From Pseudomonadota bacterium (lineage in GTDB: Bacteria; Pseudomonadota; Gammaproteobacteria; Steroidobacterales; Woeseiaceae): DNA of 62,093 nucleotides. A model generated the notes under the pieces. The model worked only from the letters and a program-made list of their open reading frames with translations, did no database searches and was not told where the DNA came from. Position 1 is the stretch's first letter; each line of letters begins with the position of its first letter. The stretch is taken from positions 1 through 62,093 of the forward strand of contig JAQCGO010000009.1 in NCBI GenBank assembly GCA_027618995.1. The letters run 5' to 3'. Positions 13,235-22,529 of this stretch are shown here, one piece after another. The position numbers were made by a program, and so were the translations under genes.

Positions 13235-13480
13235 ATGCGTCCGTTACTTGAGGACTTTGATGACATGGATGACTTCGACTTCGCCGACAATGCCGCGGTA
13301 GGCAAGGCAATGCGTGCACAGAAGCACGACGAACGTCGAAAGGGCAGCAAGAAACACGCTGCTCGGCATGCCGTCGACCCTGATGACGATTTCGACGACT
13401 TCGATTACGATGACGACGATCTCAGCGATTATGATGACGATGAGTTCGACGAACATTCCGGCGTGGATTTGGATTACTAG
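13235..13480 (+). CDS. Small highly acidic hypothetical protein
   Basis: 81 residues starting MRPLLEDFDDMDDFDFADN. It has an acidic head, a short basic centre (about residues 27-46, RAQKHDERRKGSKKHAARH) and an almost purely Asp/Glu/Tyr/Phe tail (about 49-81). A good ribosome site (CAGAGGAGA, about 13219-13227) precedes the ATG and a strong terminator follows, which supports a real gene despite the low complexity. No enzymatic motif; it could be a disordered binding or charge-buffering protein. I do not recognise the family with confidence. Confidence 0.7.
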   Translation: MRPLLEDFDDMDDFDFADNAAVGKAMRAQKHDERRKGSKKHAARHAVDPDDDFDDFDYDDDDLSDYDDDEFDEHSGVDLDY

Positions 13481-13486
13481 TCAAAC

Positions 13487-13517
13487 AAGAGGGGCGCCGA
13501 ATTGGCGCCCCTCTTTT
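13487..13517. terminator. Intrinsic terminator, likely bidirectional
   Basis: A perfect 12-bp stem (AAGAGGGGCGCC at 13487-13498 with its complement at 13504-13515) with a 5-base loop, followed by T residues, lies between the acidic-protein gene and the converging rimK stop. It can end transcription from both sides. Confidence 0.9.
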
Positions 13518-14422
13518 CATCCGGTACCACGCGTTCTTGTACGACCCTGGCGAGCATTTTTCTCGATGAATTCGATGATCATGCTGGCAACATCAATCTG
13601 AGTAGCAGTTTCGATTCCTTCGAGTCCGGGGCTCGAATTCACTTCCATCACGACGGGCCCACGCGAGGATCGCAATAAGTCCACGCCCGCGACGTTCAGC
13701 CCCATGACCTGTGCAGAGCGGACGGCCGTCAGGCGTTCTTCCTTCGTGATCTTGACTAATTTGGCCGACCCACCACGATGCAGGTTGGATCGAAACTCGC
13801 TTTCTTTGCCCTGGCGTATCATGGATGCGACGACCCTGTCGCCAATGACAAAGCAGCGGATGTCTGCGCCGCCGGCTTCCTTGATGAACTCCTGCACCAT
13901 GAAGTTTGCCTTCAAGCCGCGAAATGCCTCGATCACGCTTTCCGCCGCTTTTTTGGTCTCAGCAAGAACGACGCCAACTCCCTGGGTACCTTCGAGCAGT
14001 TTGATGACGACGGGGGCACCGCCGACCAGGTCGAGCAGGTCGTCAGTATCGCCTGGCGAATTGGCGAATCCGGTTCTCGGCAGACCGATACCTTTGCGCG
14101 ACAGTAATTGCGACGCGCGGAGTTTGTCACGGGAGCGCGTGATGGCGACCGATTCGTTGACCGAATAGACACCCATAACCTCAAACTGCCGCACTACGGC
14201 CGCGCCATAGAACGACACCGACGCGCCGATGCGCGGGATAATTGCATTCACGCCCCAGATCGCGTGGCCATTGTAGTGAATGCTCGGGTTGCTGCTGACT
14301 ATATTCATGTAGCAGCGCTTGTGATTGATAACCGGCATCTCATGGCCACGTTGCTCGCCCGCTTCAACGATACGCCGCGTCGAATAGAGATTTCTGTTGG
14401 TCGATAGTACTCCGATTTTCAT
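13517..14422 (-). CDS. rimK: RimK-type ATP-grasp glutamate ligase
   Basis: RimK adds glutamate residues to the C-terminus of ribosomal protein S6. The 301-residue product begins [20 protein letters not shown] and shows the ATP-grasp elements: [39 protein letters not shown] and the Mg-binding end [15 protein letters not shown]. It is the last gene of a minus-strand set with an AstE-like deacylase and a RimB-like protease, the RimK-associated partners known from pseudomonads and other gammaproteobacteria. Confidence 0.95.
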   Translation of the reverse strand: MKIGVLSTNRNLYSTRRIVEAGEQRGHEMPVINHKRCYMNIVSSNPSIHYNGHAIWGVNAIIPRIGASVSFYGAAVVRQFEVMGVYSVNESVAITRSRDKLRASQLLSRKGIGLPRTGFANSPGDTDDLLDLVGGAPVVIKLLEGTQGVGVVLAETKKAAESVIEAFRGLKANFMVQEFIKEAGGADIRCFVIGDRVVASMIRQGKESEFRSNLHRGGSAKLVKITKEERLTAVRSAQVMGLNVAGVDLLRSSRGPVVMEVNSSPGLEGIETATQIDVASMIIEFIEKNARQGRTRTRGTG

Positions 14423-14437
14423 CGCGCTCCTCTGCGC

Positions 14438-15460
14438 TTAAGGCGCATGTGTTGCTGTGAATTGTTCCAGCTTTTCTTCAACGCGTGCGACGCTCTTGAA
14501 CGCAGCAATATTGAACAATGCATCGCCCTCATGGGCCAATGGCAGATTGCTGCGACCGATAACGATACCGTCGAACGGCGCAATGACAGGCTCCTCGTAC
14601 TCGCCTTGGGGGTCACCTACAATTGCAAGGTGCTGACCCTCGGTCACCCGGGCTCCTGGTTTTGCCCGGTGACTGACAATGCCGCTGACCGGTGCTCGTA
14701 CCCAACTGGTCGAGTCGGCGATGACCGGTTTGATGACTGGTCCTGCCTTCGCTTGCGGCAACATGCCGAGAAAGCGCATGACCTTCAAAATGCCGCTGAT
14801 TCCGGCCCGGATACTGAGGTCGTCGAATCGCAGTGCCTCGCCGGCCTCGTAAATCAACATCGGAAAACCGCGCTCAGAGGCACAAGCCCGCAGCGACCCA
14901 TCGCGAATATCAGAGTTCAGCACGACCGGGGCACCGAATGCTTTCGCCAGTGCGAGCGTTTTTTCATCGTCAATATTGGCGCGAATTTGCGGTAGGTTGA
15001 ATCGATTGATGGCGCCGGTATGCAGATCGATTCCGCAGTCGGCCTGTGAAACGATTTGTTTGATGAACGTATTCGCGAGACGCGCCTCGATCGAGCCTTT
15101 GGCACTGCCCGGGAATGAGCGATTCAGGTCGCACCGGTCGGGCAGGTAGCGTGACTGGTCCAGGAAGCCATGCACATTGACTACAGGCACCGCAATCAGC
15201 GTGCCCTAGAGCCCATTCAACAGCTTGCGTTTCAGCAGCCGGCGGATTATCTCGACGCCGTTCAATTCGTCGCCGTGTATCGCGGCCGAAACAAACAGAA
15301 CGGGCCCGGCGCGACGCCCGCAAATTACCTTAACGGGCATCGACACGGAGCCGCCGGTATACAGGTCCGCAATAGGCAGGTTGATCGCGGCACGTTCGCC
15401 GGGGCGAACCGTCGTTTCGCCGATCGTGATGGGCGTATTTTTCTTAATGTTCTCAGGCAT
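14438..15460 (-). pseudogene. Succinylglutamate desuccinylase/aspartoacylase-family protein interrupted by in-frame TAG
   Basis: Two open segments in the same frame together make one zinc-carboxypeptidase-like deacylase of about 340 residues. The N-part (15460 to 15209) carries AAIHGDELNGVEIIRRLL with the zinc HxxE motif. It stops at TAG 15206-15208 after LLNGL, and the frame continues GTLIAVPVVNVHGFLDQSRY and DLNRSFPGS to the normal stop at 14438. Homologues read straight through this point. The ATG at 15460 is preferred over the TTG at 15484 because it overlaps the upstream protease by only 8 nt. It is either an amber pseudogene or a single-base sequence error; an internal restart at ATG 15190 would lack the zinc motif. 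Confidence 0.85.
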
Positions 15461-15914
15461 GTTTTCTTTTGCGTCGTTTGCCAATCAGGTACGAGCGGGA
15501 CGGGTCAACCACGGCACGATTCTTAATCGCGGTACGGCCCAGTAGCATCCGAAAAATCATGTTGTCTCTTGCAGTCAGCGTACATTCGACCAACCAGACA
15601 TGCGTGCCGATGTGGATCGGCGTTTCGATGACCCAGCGCTTTTCCCTGTGACCACCTGAATCTCTGACAACTCGTTCGTCGATCAGGACAGCCGTGCAAA
15701 CAACAACGGTACTGTCGTCGCGCTGGCTCGGGTGGATTTTGAACTGTACGCTATTTACGCCGTTGTTATCGAATGGCTCTACCTCGAATGCATGCAATGC
15801 CGAGGTTCGTGCCCCGGTATCGACCTTGGCCTTGATGTTGCGCAGCCCCAGTTCGGGCAACTGCACCCATTCACGCCATCCCAGTGTGAGCAGATTGTTG
15901 TTCATGTCCTGCAT
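15453..15914 (-). CDS. RimB-like retropepsin-type aspartic protease (annotated 'ATP-dependent zinc protease')
   Basis: 153 residues from the ATG at 15914, which overlaps the last base of the mgtE stop (TAATG). The active-site motif KAKVDTGARTSALHA is that of the retropepsin-like family that accompanies rimK and regulates its polyglutamylation in Pseudomonas. The C-terminal half has MIFRMLLGRTAIKNRAVVD and ends in a basic tail (GKRRKRKHA). The longer opening up to 16415 lies inside mgtE and is not coding. Coupled to the deacylase gene downstream. Confidence 0.88.
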   Translation of the reverse strand: MQDMNNNLLTLGWREWVQLPELGLRNIKAKVDTGARTSALHAFEVEPFDNNGVNSVQFKIHPSQRDDSTVVVCTAVLIDERVVRDSGGHREKRWVIETPIHIGTHVWLVECTLTARDNMIFRMLLGRTAIKNRAVVDPSRSYLIGKRRKRKHA

Positions 15915-17290
15915 TACAGGGCGAGCGCCGGCAATACCTGGCTCGCAAGGCTGAGCAGCAAAAAGAATCCGCAAACATCGGTGACAGTGGTCAGCAGTGG
16001 CCCTGATGCGACGGCAGGGTCGAATTTGTATTTGCGCAGTATGAGCGGCACCGTTCCGCCAATGCATACGGCAATGACAGTATTTGCAGCGAGTGCTCCG
16101 CCGGCGACGAGGCCCAATGTTGCGTTGCCTTTCCAGGCCCACGTAACCAGACCCAATAGCAGACCCAGAGCAACGCCGTTGATTATGCCAACCACTGCTT
16201 CTTTGCGTAAAACTCGGAAAATGTCTTTTGGTGTCGCTGCACCAAGCGTCAATTCGCGCATGCTGACAGCGACCGCCTGGTTGCCCGAGCAGCCGCTCAT
16301 GTCTGAAACGATGGGCAAAAAGACCGCGAGCGTGATGACCGCTGTCAGCGTGTCTTCGTAGGCAGCGATAACACTCGCCGCGATGAGGTTCAAACCGATA
16401 TTGATGGTCAGCCATGACAGGCGGCGTCGCGATCGCACTAACGTCGGCATGCTGCGCAGCTCGTCGCCACCGATAATACCGGCCGCCTTGAGGTGATCGG
16501 ACTCGGCTTTCTCAGCGAGCGCCTCAAGTAATGACCGGCGACGTACGATGCCGAGCAATAATTTTTGCGCGTCGACTACCGGTACAGCGGCGATGTCGTG
16601 TTCATCGAAGAAATACTCCAGATCATCGAGCGTGGCATCCGGCGCGACCGTCAGAGCCGGTCGGGCCAACTCGCCAATCTTTTTGTCTGGATCGGCGAAC
16701 ACCAGGTCGCGAATACGAATGACGCCTTCCAGTTTACGTTTCTTCACGACCACGTAGATGTAATGCACGGTCAGCAGTGAGTAGTCGCGATCCTCTTTCA
16801 TCAAATCGTCGACCACGGAGCGCACCGTGCTCGCCATCGGATAGGCCGCGAATTCGGTCATCATCAGGCCGCCAGCCTGATCCGGATTGAACGCGATGAG
16901 CTCACGAACTTCGCTCGCATCTTCGTCATCGAGCTCGGCAATAATCGCGTCGGCGTCCGCATCATCGAGTTCGCCCAAAACGTCGGCCCGATGGTCGCTG
17001 GCGAGGCCTTCCACGATGTCGGCTGCTGCATCGGGCGACATGTCCTCGATCAGGTCGGCAACGTGCGCATCCGGAAGATCTTCGAGCAACGAGGTGGCCC
17101 GGGACGCCGGCAGAATCGACAGGAGTGCGCGCTGATCGTCCGGACTCAGGGAGAAAACGGTATGCAGTAACTCCGCGTGATCCAGCCCTTCCAGCGCAGC
17201 TTCAACCTGCTCGGCCGATGCCCCGTCCTCCAGCAAGCTGCTGATTGTCTGCCACGGCTTGCGGCGCGGTTTTTCCCGGGTATTTTCCAT
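15914..17290 (-). CDS. mgtE: Magnesium transporter MgtE
   Basis: 458 residues. The N-terminal superhelical domain (about 1-135) has repeated LLEDLPDAHVADLIEDM-like units. Two CBS domains (about 140-265) and a five-helix membrane domain (about 290-458) follow, with SDMSGCSGNQAVAVSMREL lining the pore. Mg2+ sensing by the acidic N and CBS domains gates the channel. Length is typical. First gene of the minus-strand set ending in rimK. Confidence 0.97.
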   Translation of the reverse strand: MENTREKPRRKPWQTISSLLEDGASAEQVEAALEGLDHAELLHTVFSLSPDDQRALLSILPASRATSLLEDLPDAHVADLIEDMSPDAAADIVEGLASDHRADVLGELDDADADAIIAELDDEDASEVRELIAFNPDQAGGLMMTEFAAYPMASTVRSVVDDLMKEDRDYSLLTVHYIYVVVKKRKLEGVIRIRDLVFADPDKKIGELARPALTVAPDATLDDLEYFFDEHDIAAVPVVDAQKLLLGIVRRRSLLEALAEKAESDHLKAAGIIGGDELRSMPTLVRSRRRLSWLTINIGLNLIAASVIAAYEDTLTAVITLAVFLPIVSDMSGCSGNQAVAVSMRELTLGAATPKDIFRVLRKEAVVGIINGVALGLLLGLVTWAWKGNATLGLVAGGALAANTVIAVCIGGTVPLILRKYKFDPAVASGPLLTTVTDVCGFFLLLSLASQVLPALAL

Positions 17291-17394
17291 TTTTCGTTCC
17301 TATCGTCGCGCGAGAAATGTATGCTTTCAGGCGTTCCTGATCGTGATTCAGCAACGGTCTATTTGCGTCTTTCTGCGGTCAACAGTCAACCTAT

Positions 17395-18693
17395 ATGCAA
17401 CGACCCATCGATGAATTTCGCCAACGGCGCACGCGTTACCTGGTGGCGGAATTGCTGCTGCTCAGCACCTGTTGCATCAACCTGGCAAAAGCGGATGCCT
17501 ACTCGGACGCGCGCGCGGAGCTGATAGCGGCTTACGAGGCGCGCAACTTTGTGGCCATGCAGGCAGCTGCCAACGATGCCCTGTTCGCGCGACCCGGTTA
17601 CCCGGGGGCATTGTTCAATCTTGCACTCGCGAAAACCCTGGGCGGCGATAGCGCTGGCGCGCTCGAAGTATTCAGTGCGCTAGTTGCGATAGGAGTCGAC
17701 TACGCGATTGCTGATATCGAAGACTTCGAGCCCTTGCAGCAAGCGGCTGGCTGGGCCGCGTATGCGGCGGCGGTCGCTGAACTGCAAAGACCCATAGGGG
17801 CGGCGAGCGTCGCTTTTACCCACGAGCGTGGCGATTTTATCCCCGAGGGCCTGTTGCTGCTCGATGGAGCGTTGTTTTTGGGAAGTGTTCGGCACGGCCA
17901 GATCGTACGAATTGGTGAGCGTGCGGCGATCATGAGCAATGCGGAAACGGCAGGCCACTGGAGCGTTTTCGGGATGCGGCTAGGCCCCGACGATGCCATC
18001 TGGTTCGCGAGTGCCGCGGTTCAGGAGTACGCCGCGGCCGATGACAATTCACTGGGCGCCACTGGCCTGTTCCGACTCGATCTCGCGTCAGGAGAGACTA
18101 CGGCAGCGGCCATTTTGTCGGGTGGCGAGGCAGGCATGGTATTCGGCGATCTCGTTTTCGCCGACGATGACACGATATTCCTGAGCGAAAGTCTGCAGGG
18201 CGCGTTGTATTGCTACAGGCTATCGACAGGCCGGATGGAACAGGTGATTGCGCCCGGTACGCTGCGCTCGATGCAGGGCCTCGTGCTTGACGAGAGCGGT
18301 GAGTACCTGTTCGTCGCCGACTACGTTGGCGGCCTGTTTCGGATTCGCCTGGCAGATTTTGCGATCGATCGCGTCGCGTCGAGCACGCCGATGAACCTGT
18401 TTGGCATCGACGGCCTGTATCGCTACGGCGATGAACTGATCGCCATTCAAAATGGCTATCACCCTAATCGCGTGGTCGCGTTCAAACTTTCGACCGACGG
18501 CAGTTCGATCGTTGGCCGTCGAGTTCTCGCTCGCAATCTGCCGGAATTTGACGAGCCGACGCTCGGCACGATCAGCGGTAGCGACTTGCTGTTTGTCGCT
18601 AACAGCCACTGGAATCGTTTCAGCCCGGACGGCACCCTGCCGGACGGCCTGAGCGGGCCGATCATTCTGCAGGTAAGTTTGCTGCAACCCTGA
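17395..18693 (+). CDS. Secreted TPR / SMP-30-like beta-propeller protein
   Basis: 432 residues with a probable signal peptide (YLVAELLLLSTCCINLAKA, about residues 15-33). A short TPR-like helical part (about 35-105) includes RPGYPGALFNLALAKTLGGD. A six-bladed propeller of the SMP-30/gluconolactonase/NHL type (about 130-430) has blades such as GLVLDESGEYLFVADYVGGL. The substrate is unknown; a lactonase-like metal site cannot be confirmed by eye. It starts about 100 bp from mgtE on the opposite strand and probably has its own promoter. Confidence 0.75.
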   Translation: MQRPIDEFRQRRTRYLVAELLLLSTCCINLAKADAYSDARAELIAAYEARNFVAMQAAANDALFARPGYPGALFNLALAKTLGGDSAGALEVFSALVAIGVDYAIADIEDFEPLQQAAGWAAYAAAVAELQRPIGAASVAFTHERGDFIPEGLLLLDGALFLGSVRHGQIVRIGERAAIMSNAETAGHWSVFGMRLGPDDAIWFASAAVQEYAAADDNSLGATGLFRLDLASGETTAAAILSGGEAGMVFGDLVFADDDTIFLSESLQGALYCYRLSTGRMEQVIAPGTLRSMQGLVLDESGEYLFVADYVGGLFRIRLADFAIDRVASSTPMNLFGIDGLYRYGDELIAIQNGYHPNRVVAFKLSTDGSSIVGRRVLARNLPEFDEPTLGTISGSDLLFVANSHWNRFSPDGTLPDGLSGPIILQVSLLQP

Positions 18694-18705
18694 GGGTGAC
18701 AATCA

Positions 18706-19191
18706 CTATTCGTCGATGCTGACTTCCATGATCGTCACGGCGTCGAGCGGTACATCCTGGTGCCCGCGTACGTTACCGGTTACGACCTTGGCGATGGCGT
18801 CGACAACGTCCATGCCATCGGTCACGCGGCCGAATACGGCATAACCGAAGTCTCGATCGCCGTGATCGAGAAAGCTGTTGTCGCGAAGGTTTATGAAGAA
18901 CTGCGAGGTCGCACTGTCGACCACGCCGGTGCGCGCCATTGCGAGCGTACCGCGCAAATTCTTTTCGCCGTTTGCGGCTTCGTTCTTGATCGGTGCACGC
19001 GTCGCCTTGCTATTCATGCTGGCGTCCATGCCGCCGCCCTGGACCATGAAATTTGGAATGACGCGATGGAATATCGTGTCATCGAAGTGGCCGTCGCGCA
19101 CGTACTGACGGAAGTTTTCGGTAGAAATCGGTGCCGCTTCGTCGAATAACTCAACGGCAATGTCCCCATGATTGGTCTTGATCGTAATCAT
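18706..19191 (-). CDS. ppiB: Peptidyl-prolyl cis-trans isomerase B (cyclophilin)
   Basis: 161-residue cytoplasmic cyclophilin. The ATG at 19191 gives [20 protein letters not shown], the standard PpiB N-terminus; a longer in-frame opening to 19299 lies inside prmC. Catalytic residues sit in [14 protein letters not shown] and [10 protein letters not shown]. It lies 10 bp downstream of prmC and is probably co-transcribed with it. Confidence 0.96.
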   Translation of the reverse strand: MITIKTNHGDIAVELFDEAAPISTENFRQYVRDGHFDDTIFHRVIPNFMVQGGGMDASMNSKATRAPIKNEAANGEKNLRGTLAMARTGVVDSATSQFFINLRDNSFLDHGDRDFGYAVFGRVTDGMDVVDAIAKVVTGNVRGHQDVPLDAVTIMEVSIDE

Positions 19192-19201
19192 TTTGGCTCG
19201 C

Positions 19202-20056
19202 TTAAAGTCTGGCTGTGGTCGCTCGTGGCCGCCCAGCGTAATCGTCATAGCCCTTGATGTCACGCCAGGCGTCGGCTTCAAGTATCCCTGCGACAACATC
19301 TTGCTGCTCGTTGCCGTGTTCGAGGATCAGCATGCCACCTTCGGTCAGTATTGCTCTGCAGTCTCGCGACAAGGTGCGAATAGCATTGAGCCCGTCGCTA
19401 CCGGAAACAAGTGCGAGCTCGGGCTCCGCGCTAAGGGCGGCAAGCGCGGCGTCACCCAACGCAATATAGGGTGGATTTGAAACGATGACCTGGAATCTGG
19501 CGGCGCTGACCGGAGCAGTCCAGTCGCCAAGCAAGCAGTCTACGTTGGCGAGATCGAGGCTGCGCACGTTGAGTTTCGCGATGGCCAACGCGTCTGCGCT
19601 GCTGTCGACAGCCGTTACCCGGCAACTCCTTCGTTCATGTGCGATCGCGACCGCGATGGCGCCGCTGCCGGTACCAAGATCCAGGATCTGCCAGTCAGCC
19701 CGGCGTGGAATCTCGCGCAACGCCAGCTCAACCAGCAATTCAGTCTCAGGTCGTGGCACCAGTGTTGCCGGTGAAACCTGCAGTTCGAGCGACCAGAATT
19801 CGCGAACGCCGGTGATGTATGCCATCGGCAGGCCGGCCAGGCGCCGCTCGATCGTCGTCTCGAGCCTTGCGATAGCAAACTGATCCAAAGTGTCTTCAGG
19901 ATGCGCGAAAAGGTAGCTGCGTGGCATGTCGATGGCACGCGCGACCAATATTTCTGCGTCAAGTCGCGCCGAATCGCTGCAGGCGTGCAGTCTGTCACTG
20001 GCATCGGCCACTGCTTCTGCGATGGATCTGATTTTTGTAGTTGACGGCTCCGTCAT
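19202..20056 (-). CDS. prmC: Peptide chain release factor N5-glutamine methyltransferase
   Basis: PrmC (HemK) methylates the Gln of the GGQ motif in release factors 1 and 2. The 284-residue protein has the helical N-domain, the Arg/Glu motif [17 protein letters not shown] motif [16 protein letters not shown] and the catalytic NPPY in [11 protein letters not shown]. It normally follows prfA directly. Here cbs lies between them on the other strand, leaving only 19 bp between the prmC and cbs start codons. Confidence 0.96.
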   Translation of the reverse strand: MTEPSTTKIRSIAEAVADASDRLHACSDSARLDAEILVARAIDMPRSYLFAHPEDTLDQFAIARLETTIERRLAGLPMAYITGVREFWSLELQVSPATLVPRPETELLVELALREIPRRADWQILDLGTGSGAIAVAIAHERRSCRVTAVDSSADALAIAKLNVRSLDLANVDCLLGDWTAPVSAARFQVIVSNPPYIALGDAALAALSAEPELALVSGSDGLNAIRTLSRDCRAILTEGGMLILEHGNEQQDVVAGILEADAWRDIKGYDDYAGRPRATTARL

Positions 20057-20075
20057 CTGTCGGAACTATACGCGC

Positions 20076-21440
20076 ATGCAAGTCTATTCCAATATTCTCG
20101 AAATGGTCGGGCGGACGCCGATGCTGGAAATAAAGCGTCTCGACACCGGCCCGTGTCAGCTGTTCCTGAAGCTCGAGTTAATGAATCCGGGTGGTTCCAT
20201 CAAGGATCGCATCGGCATTTCGATGATCGAAGAGGCGGAGCGCCGTGGTGATATCAAGCCGGGTGACTTGCTGGTCGAAGCGACCGCCGGCAATACCGGT
20301 CTCGGTCTTGCGCTGGTCGCGGCGCAAAAAGGCTACCGATTGTTGTTGGTACTGCCGGACAAGATGAGCCAGGAAAAAATATTCAACTTGCGCGCGATGG
20401 GCGTGGAGGTTGTCCTGACCCGGTCTGACGTTGCAAAAGGGCATCCTGAGTATTATCAGGATCTGGGCCGGACGATAGCGGCGGAGCAGGGCGCTTACTT
20501 CATCAACCAGTTCGGCAATCCGGACAACCCGCTTGCGCACGAGCAAACCACGACTCCCGAAATACTCGAGCAGATGCAGGGTCGACTCGACGCCATCGTG
20601 CTGGGCGTTGGGTCTAGCGGTACCGTGAGCGGCATCTGCCAATACCTCAATGCGCATGCGCCGGACGTAGAAGTCATATTGGCCGATCCGGTTGGATCGA
20701 TACTGGCCGAATACATTAATACCGGTCGTCTGAGCAGCAAAAGCAGCAGCTGGCTGGTTGAGGGCATTGGCGAGGACTTTATCCCGGACATCGCCGATTT
20801 TTCGCGCGTGACCAAGGCCTACTCGATTAGCGACGCGGAGTCGTTCGCCAGCGCCCGCGAGTTGCTGCTGGCAGAGGGCCTGCTGGCCGGACCGTCTACG
20901 GGAACTCTGCTGGCCGCTGCGCTCAAATTTTGCCGCGAACAAACCACGGCGAAGCGCGTCGTGACCTTTGCCTGCGATACCGGCAATAAATACCTGTCGA
21001 AACTCTATAACGATTTCTGGATGGAGGATCAGGGCTTTATTCAACGCGAGCAATTCGGTGACCTGCGCGATCTTGTCGGTCGCCCCCACGGTGAACGCGC
21101 GACCATTACCGTCGGGCCGAGCGACGTACTAACCACGGCACACAACCGGCTGCGCAACGCAGGTTTTTCGCAATTGCCGGTCATGGATGAAGGCAAGCTG
21201 GTCGGCATCGTCACCGAGGATACGATTATCCAGCACGTGTTCGGCAAACCGGAACTTATGAACGCGTCCGTCGCCGACGCCATGGAGTCAGCATTCATCA
21301 GGCTCGACACGAATACGAGCATTAACAACCTGGTGGCCATGTTGAGCGTACAACCGTACGCAGCCATTCTGGATGGCGAGGAATTCGTTGGCCTGATTAC
21401 GCGCTCCGACGTATTGAATTATCTGCGGCGGCAGATGTAA
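20076..21440 (+). CDS. cbs: Cystathionine beta-synthase
   Basis: PLP enzyme condensing serine with homocysteine to cystathionine, the first step of reverse transsulfuration. The 454-residue protein starts MQVYSNILEMVGRTPMLEIK (ATG 20076). PLP Lys43 lies in NPGGSIKDRIG and the phosphate loop is EATAGNTGLGLAL. The C-terminal third (about 330-450) holds two CBS regulatory modules (DVLTTAHNRLRNAGFSQLPV and VGLITRSDVLNYL). No N-terminal heme domain. A cystathionine gamma-lyase-family gene at 41905 could complete the pathway. Confidence 0.95.
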   Translation: MQVYSNILEMVGRTPMLEIKRLDTGPCQLFLKLELMNPGGSIKDRIGISMIEEAERRGDIKPGDLLVEATAGNTGLGLALVAAQKGYRLLLVLPDKMSQEKIFNLRAMGVEVVLTRSDVAKGHPEYYQDLGRTIAAEQGAYFINQFGNPDNPLAHEQTTTPEILEQMQGRLDAIVLGVGSSGTVSGICQYLNAHAPDVEVILADPVGSILAEYINTGRLSSKSSSWLVEGIGEDFIPDIADFSRVTKAYSISDAESFASARELLLAEGLLAGPSTGTLLAAALKFCREQTTAKRVVTFACDTGNKYLSKLYNDFWMEDQGFIQREQFGDLRDLVGRPHGERATITVGPSDVLTTAHNRLRNAGFSQLPVMDEGKLVGIVTEDTIIQHVFGKPELMNASVADAMESAFIRLDTNTSINNLVAMLSVQPYAAILDGEEFVGLITRSDVLNYLRRQM

Positions 21441-21446
21441 CGACAA

Positions 21447-22529
21447 TTATTCAGACAGCGCTGCGAGCTGATCTGCCTGGTATTCGCTGGTCAGCGGCGC
21501 AATGACCTGCTCGAGGTCTCCCTCAAGCACCTCATCGAGCTTATATAGAGTCAGATTGATGCGGTGATCGGTCACCCGGCCTTGCGGGTAGTTGTAAGTG
21601 CGAATGCGCTCCGAACGGTCGCCGGTGCCAACCAACAAGCGTCGTTTCTCGGCTTGCTCGCTGGCCTGCGCCGAAACCTTGGCGTCCAGCAAACGGGCCT
21701 GCAGTAACGACATCGCACGCGCGCGATTCTTATGTTGCGACCGTTCATCCTGGCATTCAACGACAATACCCGATGGCAAATGCGTCAGGCGAATGGCCGA
21801 GTCGGTCTTGTTCACATGCTGGCCGCCCGCGCCGGACGCGCGATACGTGTCAACCCGCAAATCGGCCGGATTAATTACCTCTACTTCGATCTCGTCGGGT
21901 TCCGGCAATACAGCCACGGTACACGCCGACGTATGAATACGGCCCTGCGACTCGGTTGCGGGCACGCGCTGCACGCGATGTGCGCCCGATTCGAATTTCA
22001 GGCTTGCATAGATGCCGTCGCCGCTGACCCGGCTGATGACTTCCCGGTAACCGCCATGCTCGCCCTCGCGCGCGCTCAATACTTCTATATTCCAGCCACG
22101 AATCTCCGCGTAGCGTGAATACATGCGAAACAGATTGCCGGCAAAAATCGCGGCCTCATCGCCGCCGGTGCCGGCGCGCACTTCAAGAAACACATTGCTG
22201 TCATCGTGCGGATCGGTGGGCAACAGGGACTTTTGCAGTTCAATCTCGAGCTGTTCGCCGCTGGCCGTCAGTTTTTGCAGCTCTTCCTGACCCATGTCGC
22301 GAATTTCGGCGTCGCTGTCGGCGGCCATTTCCCTGGCGGCGGCAATATTCCTGGTCAACTTCGTGAAACTGGCAAACAGCCTGACTACCGGAGCGAGGCG
22401 CGAATATTCCTGCGACAGGCTGCGATACTGATCCTGGTTAGAGATGACCTCGGCCTCTGATAACAGCCCCTCCAGCTCTTCAAAGCGCTCCCGCAACGAG
22501 TCGAGCTTCTCGTGGATCGACGCTTTCAT
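21447..22529 (-). CDS. prfA: Peptide chain release factor 1
   Basis: 360 residues recognising UAA/UAG. The codon-recognition loop has the RF1-type PxT motif ([18 protein letters not shown]) and the catalytic loop is [18 protein letters not shown]. The N-terminal coiled coil is standard. Its ATG overlaps the hemA stop by 4 nt. Its GGQ glutamine is the substrate of prmC encoded 1.4 kb further on. Confidence 0.98.
   Translation of the reverse strand: MKASIHEKLDSLRERFEELEGLLSEAEVISNQDQYRSLSQEYSRLAPVVRLFASFTKLTRNIAAAREMAADSDAEIRDMGQEELQKLTASGEQLEIELQKSLLPTDPHDDSNVFLEVRAGTGGDEAAIFAGNLFRMYSRYAEIRGWNIEVLSAREGEHGGYREVISRVSGDGIYASLKFESGAHRVQRVPATESQGRIHTSACTVAVLPEPDEIEVEVINPADLRVDTYRASGAGGQHVNKTDSAIRLTHLPSGIVVECQDERSQHKNRARAMSLLQARLLDAKVSAQASEQAEKRRLLVGTGDRSERIRTYNYPQGRVTDHRINLTLYKLDEVLEGDLEQVIAPLTSEYQADQLAALSE

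Noticed and set aside
15453-16415. Longer version (320 residues) of the RimB-like protease
   Set aside because: The extra N-terminal 167 residues lie inside mgtE, are His/Arg-rich and lack homology; the ATG at 15914 fits the family.
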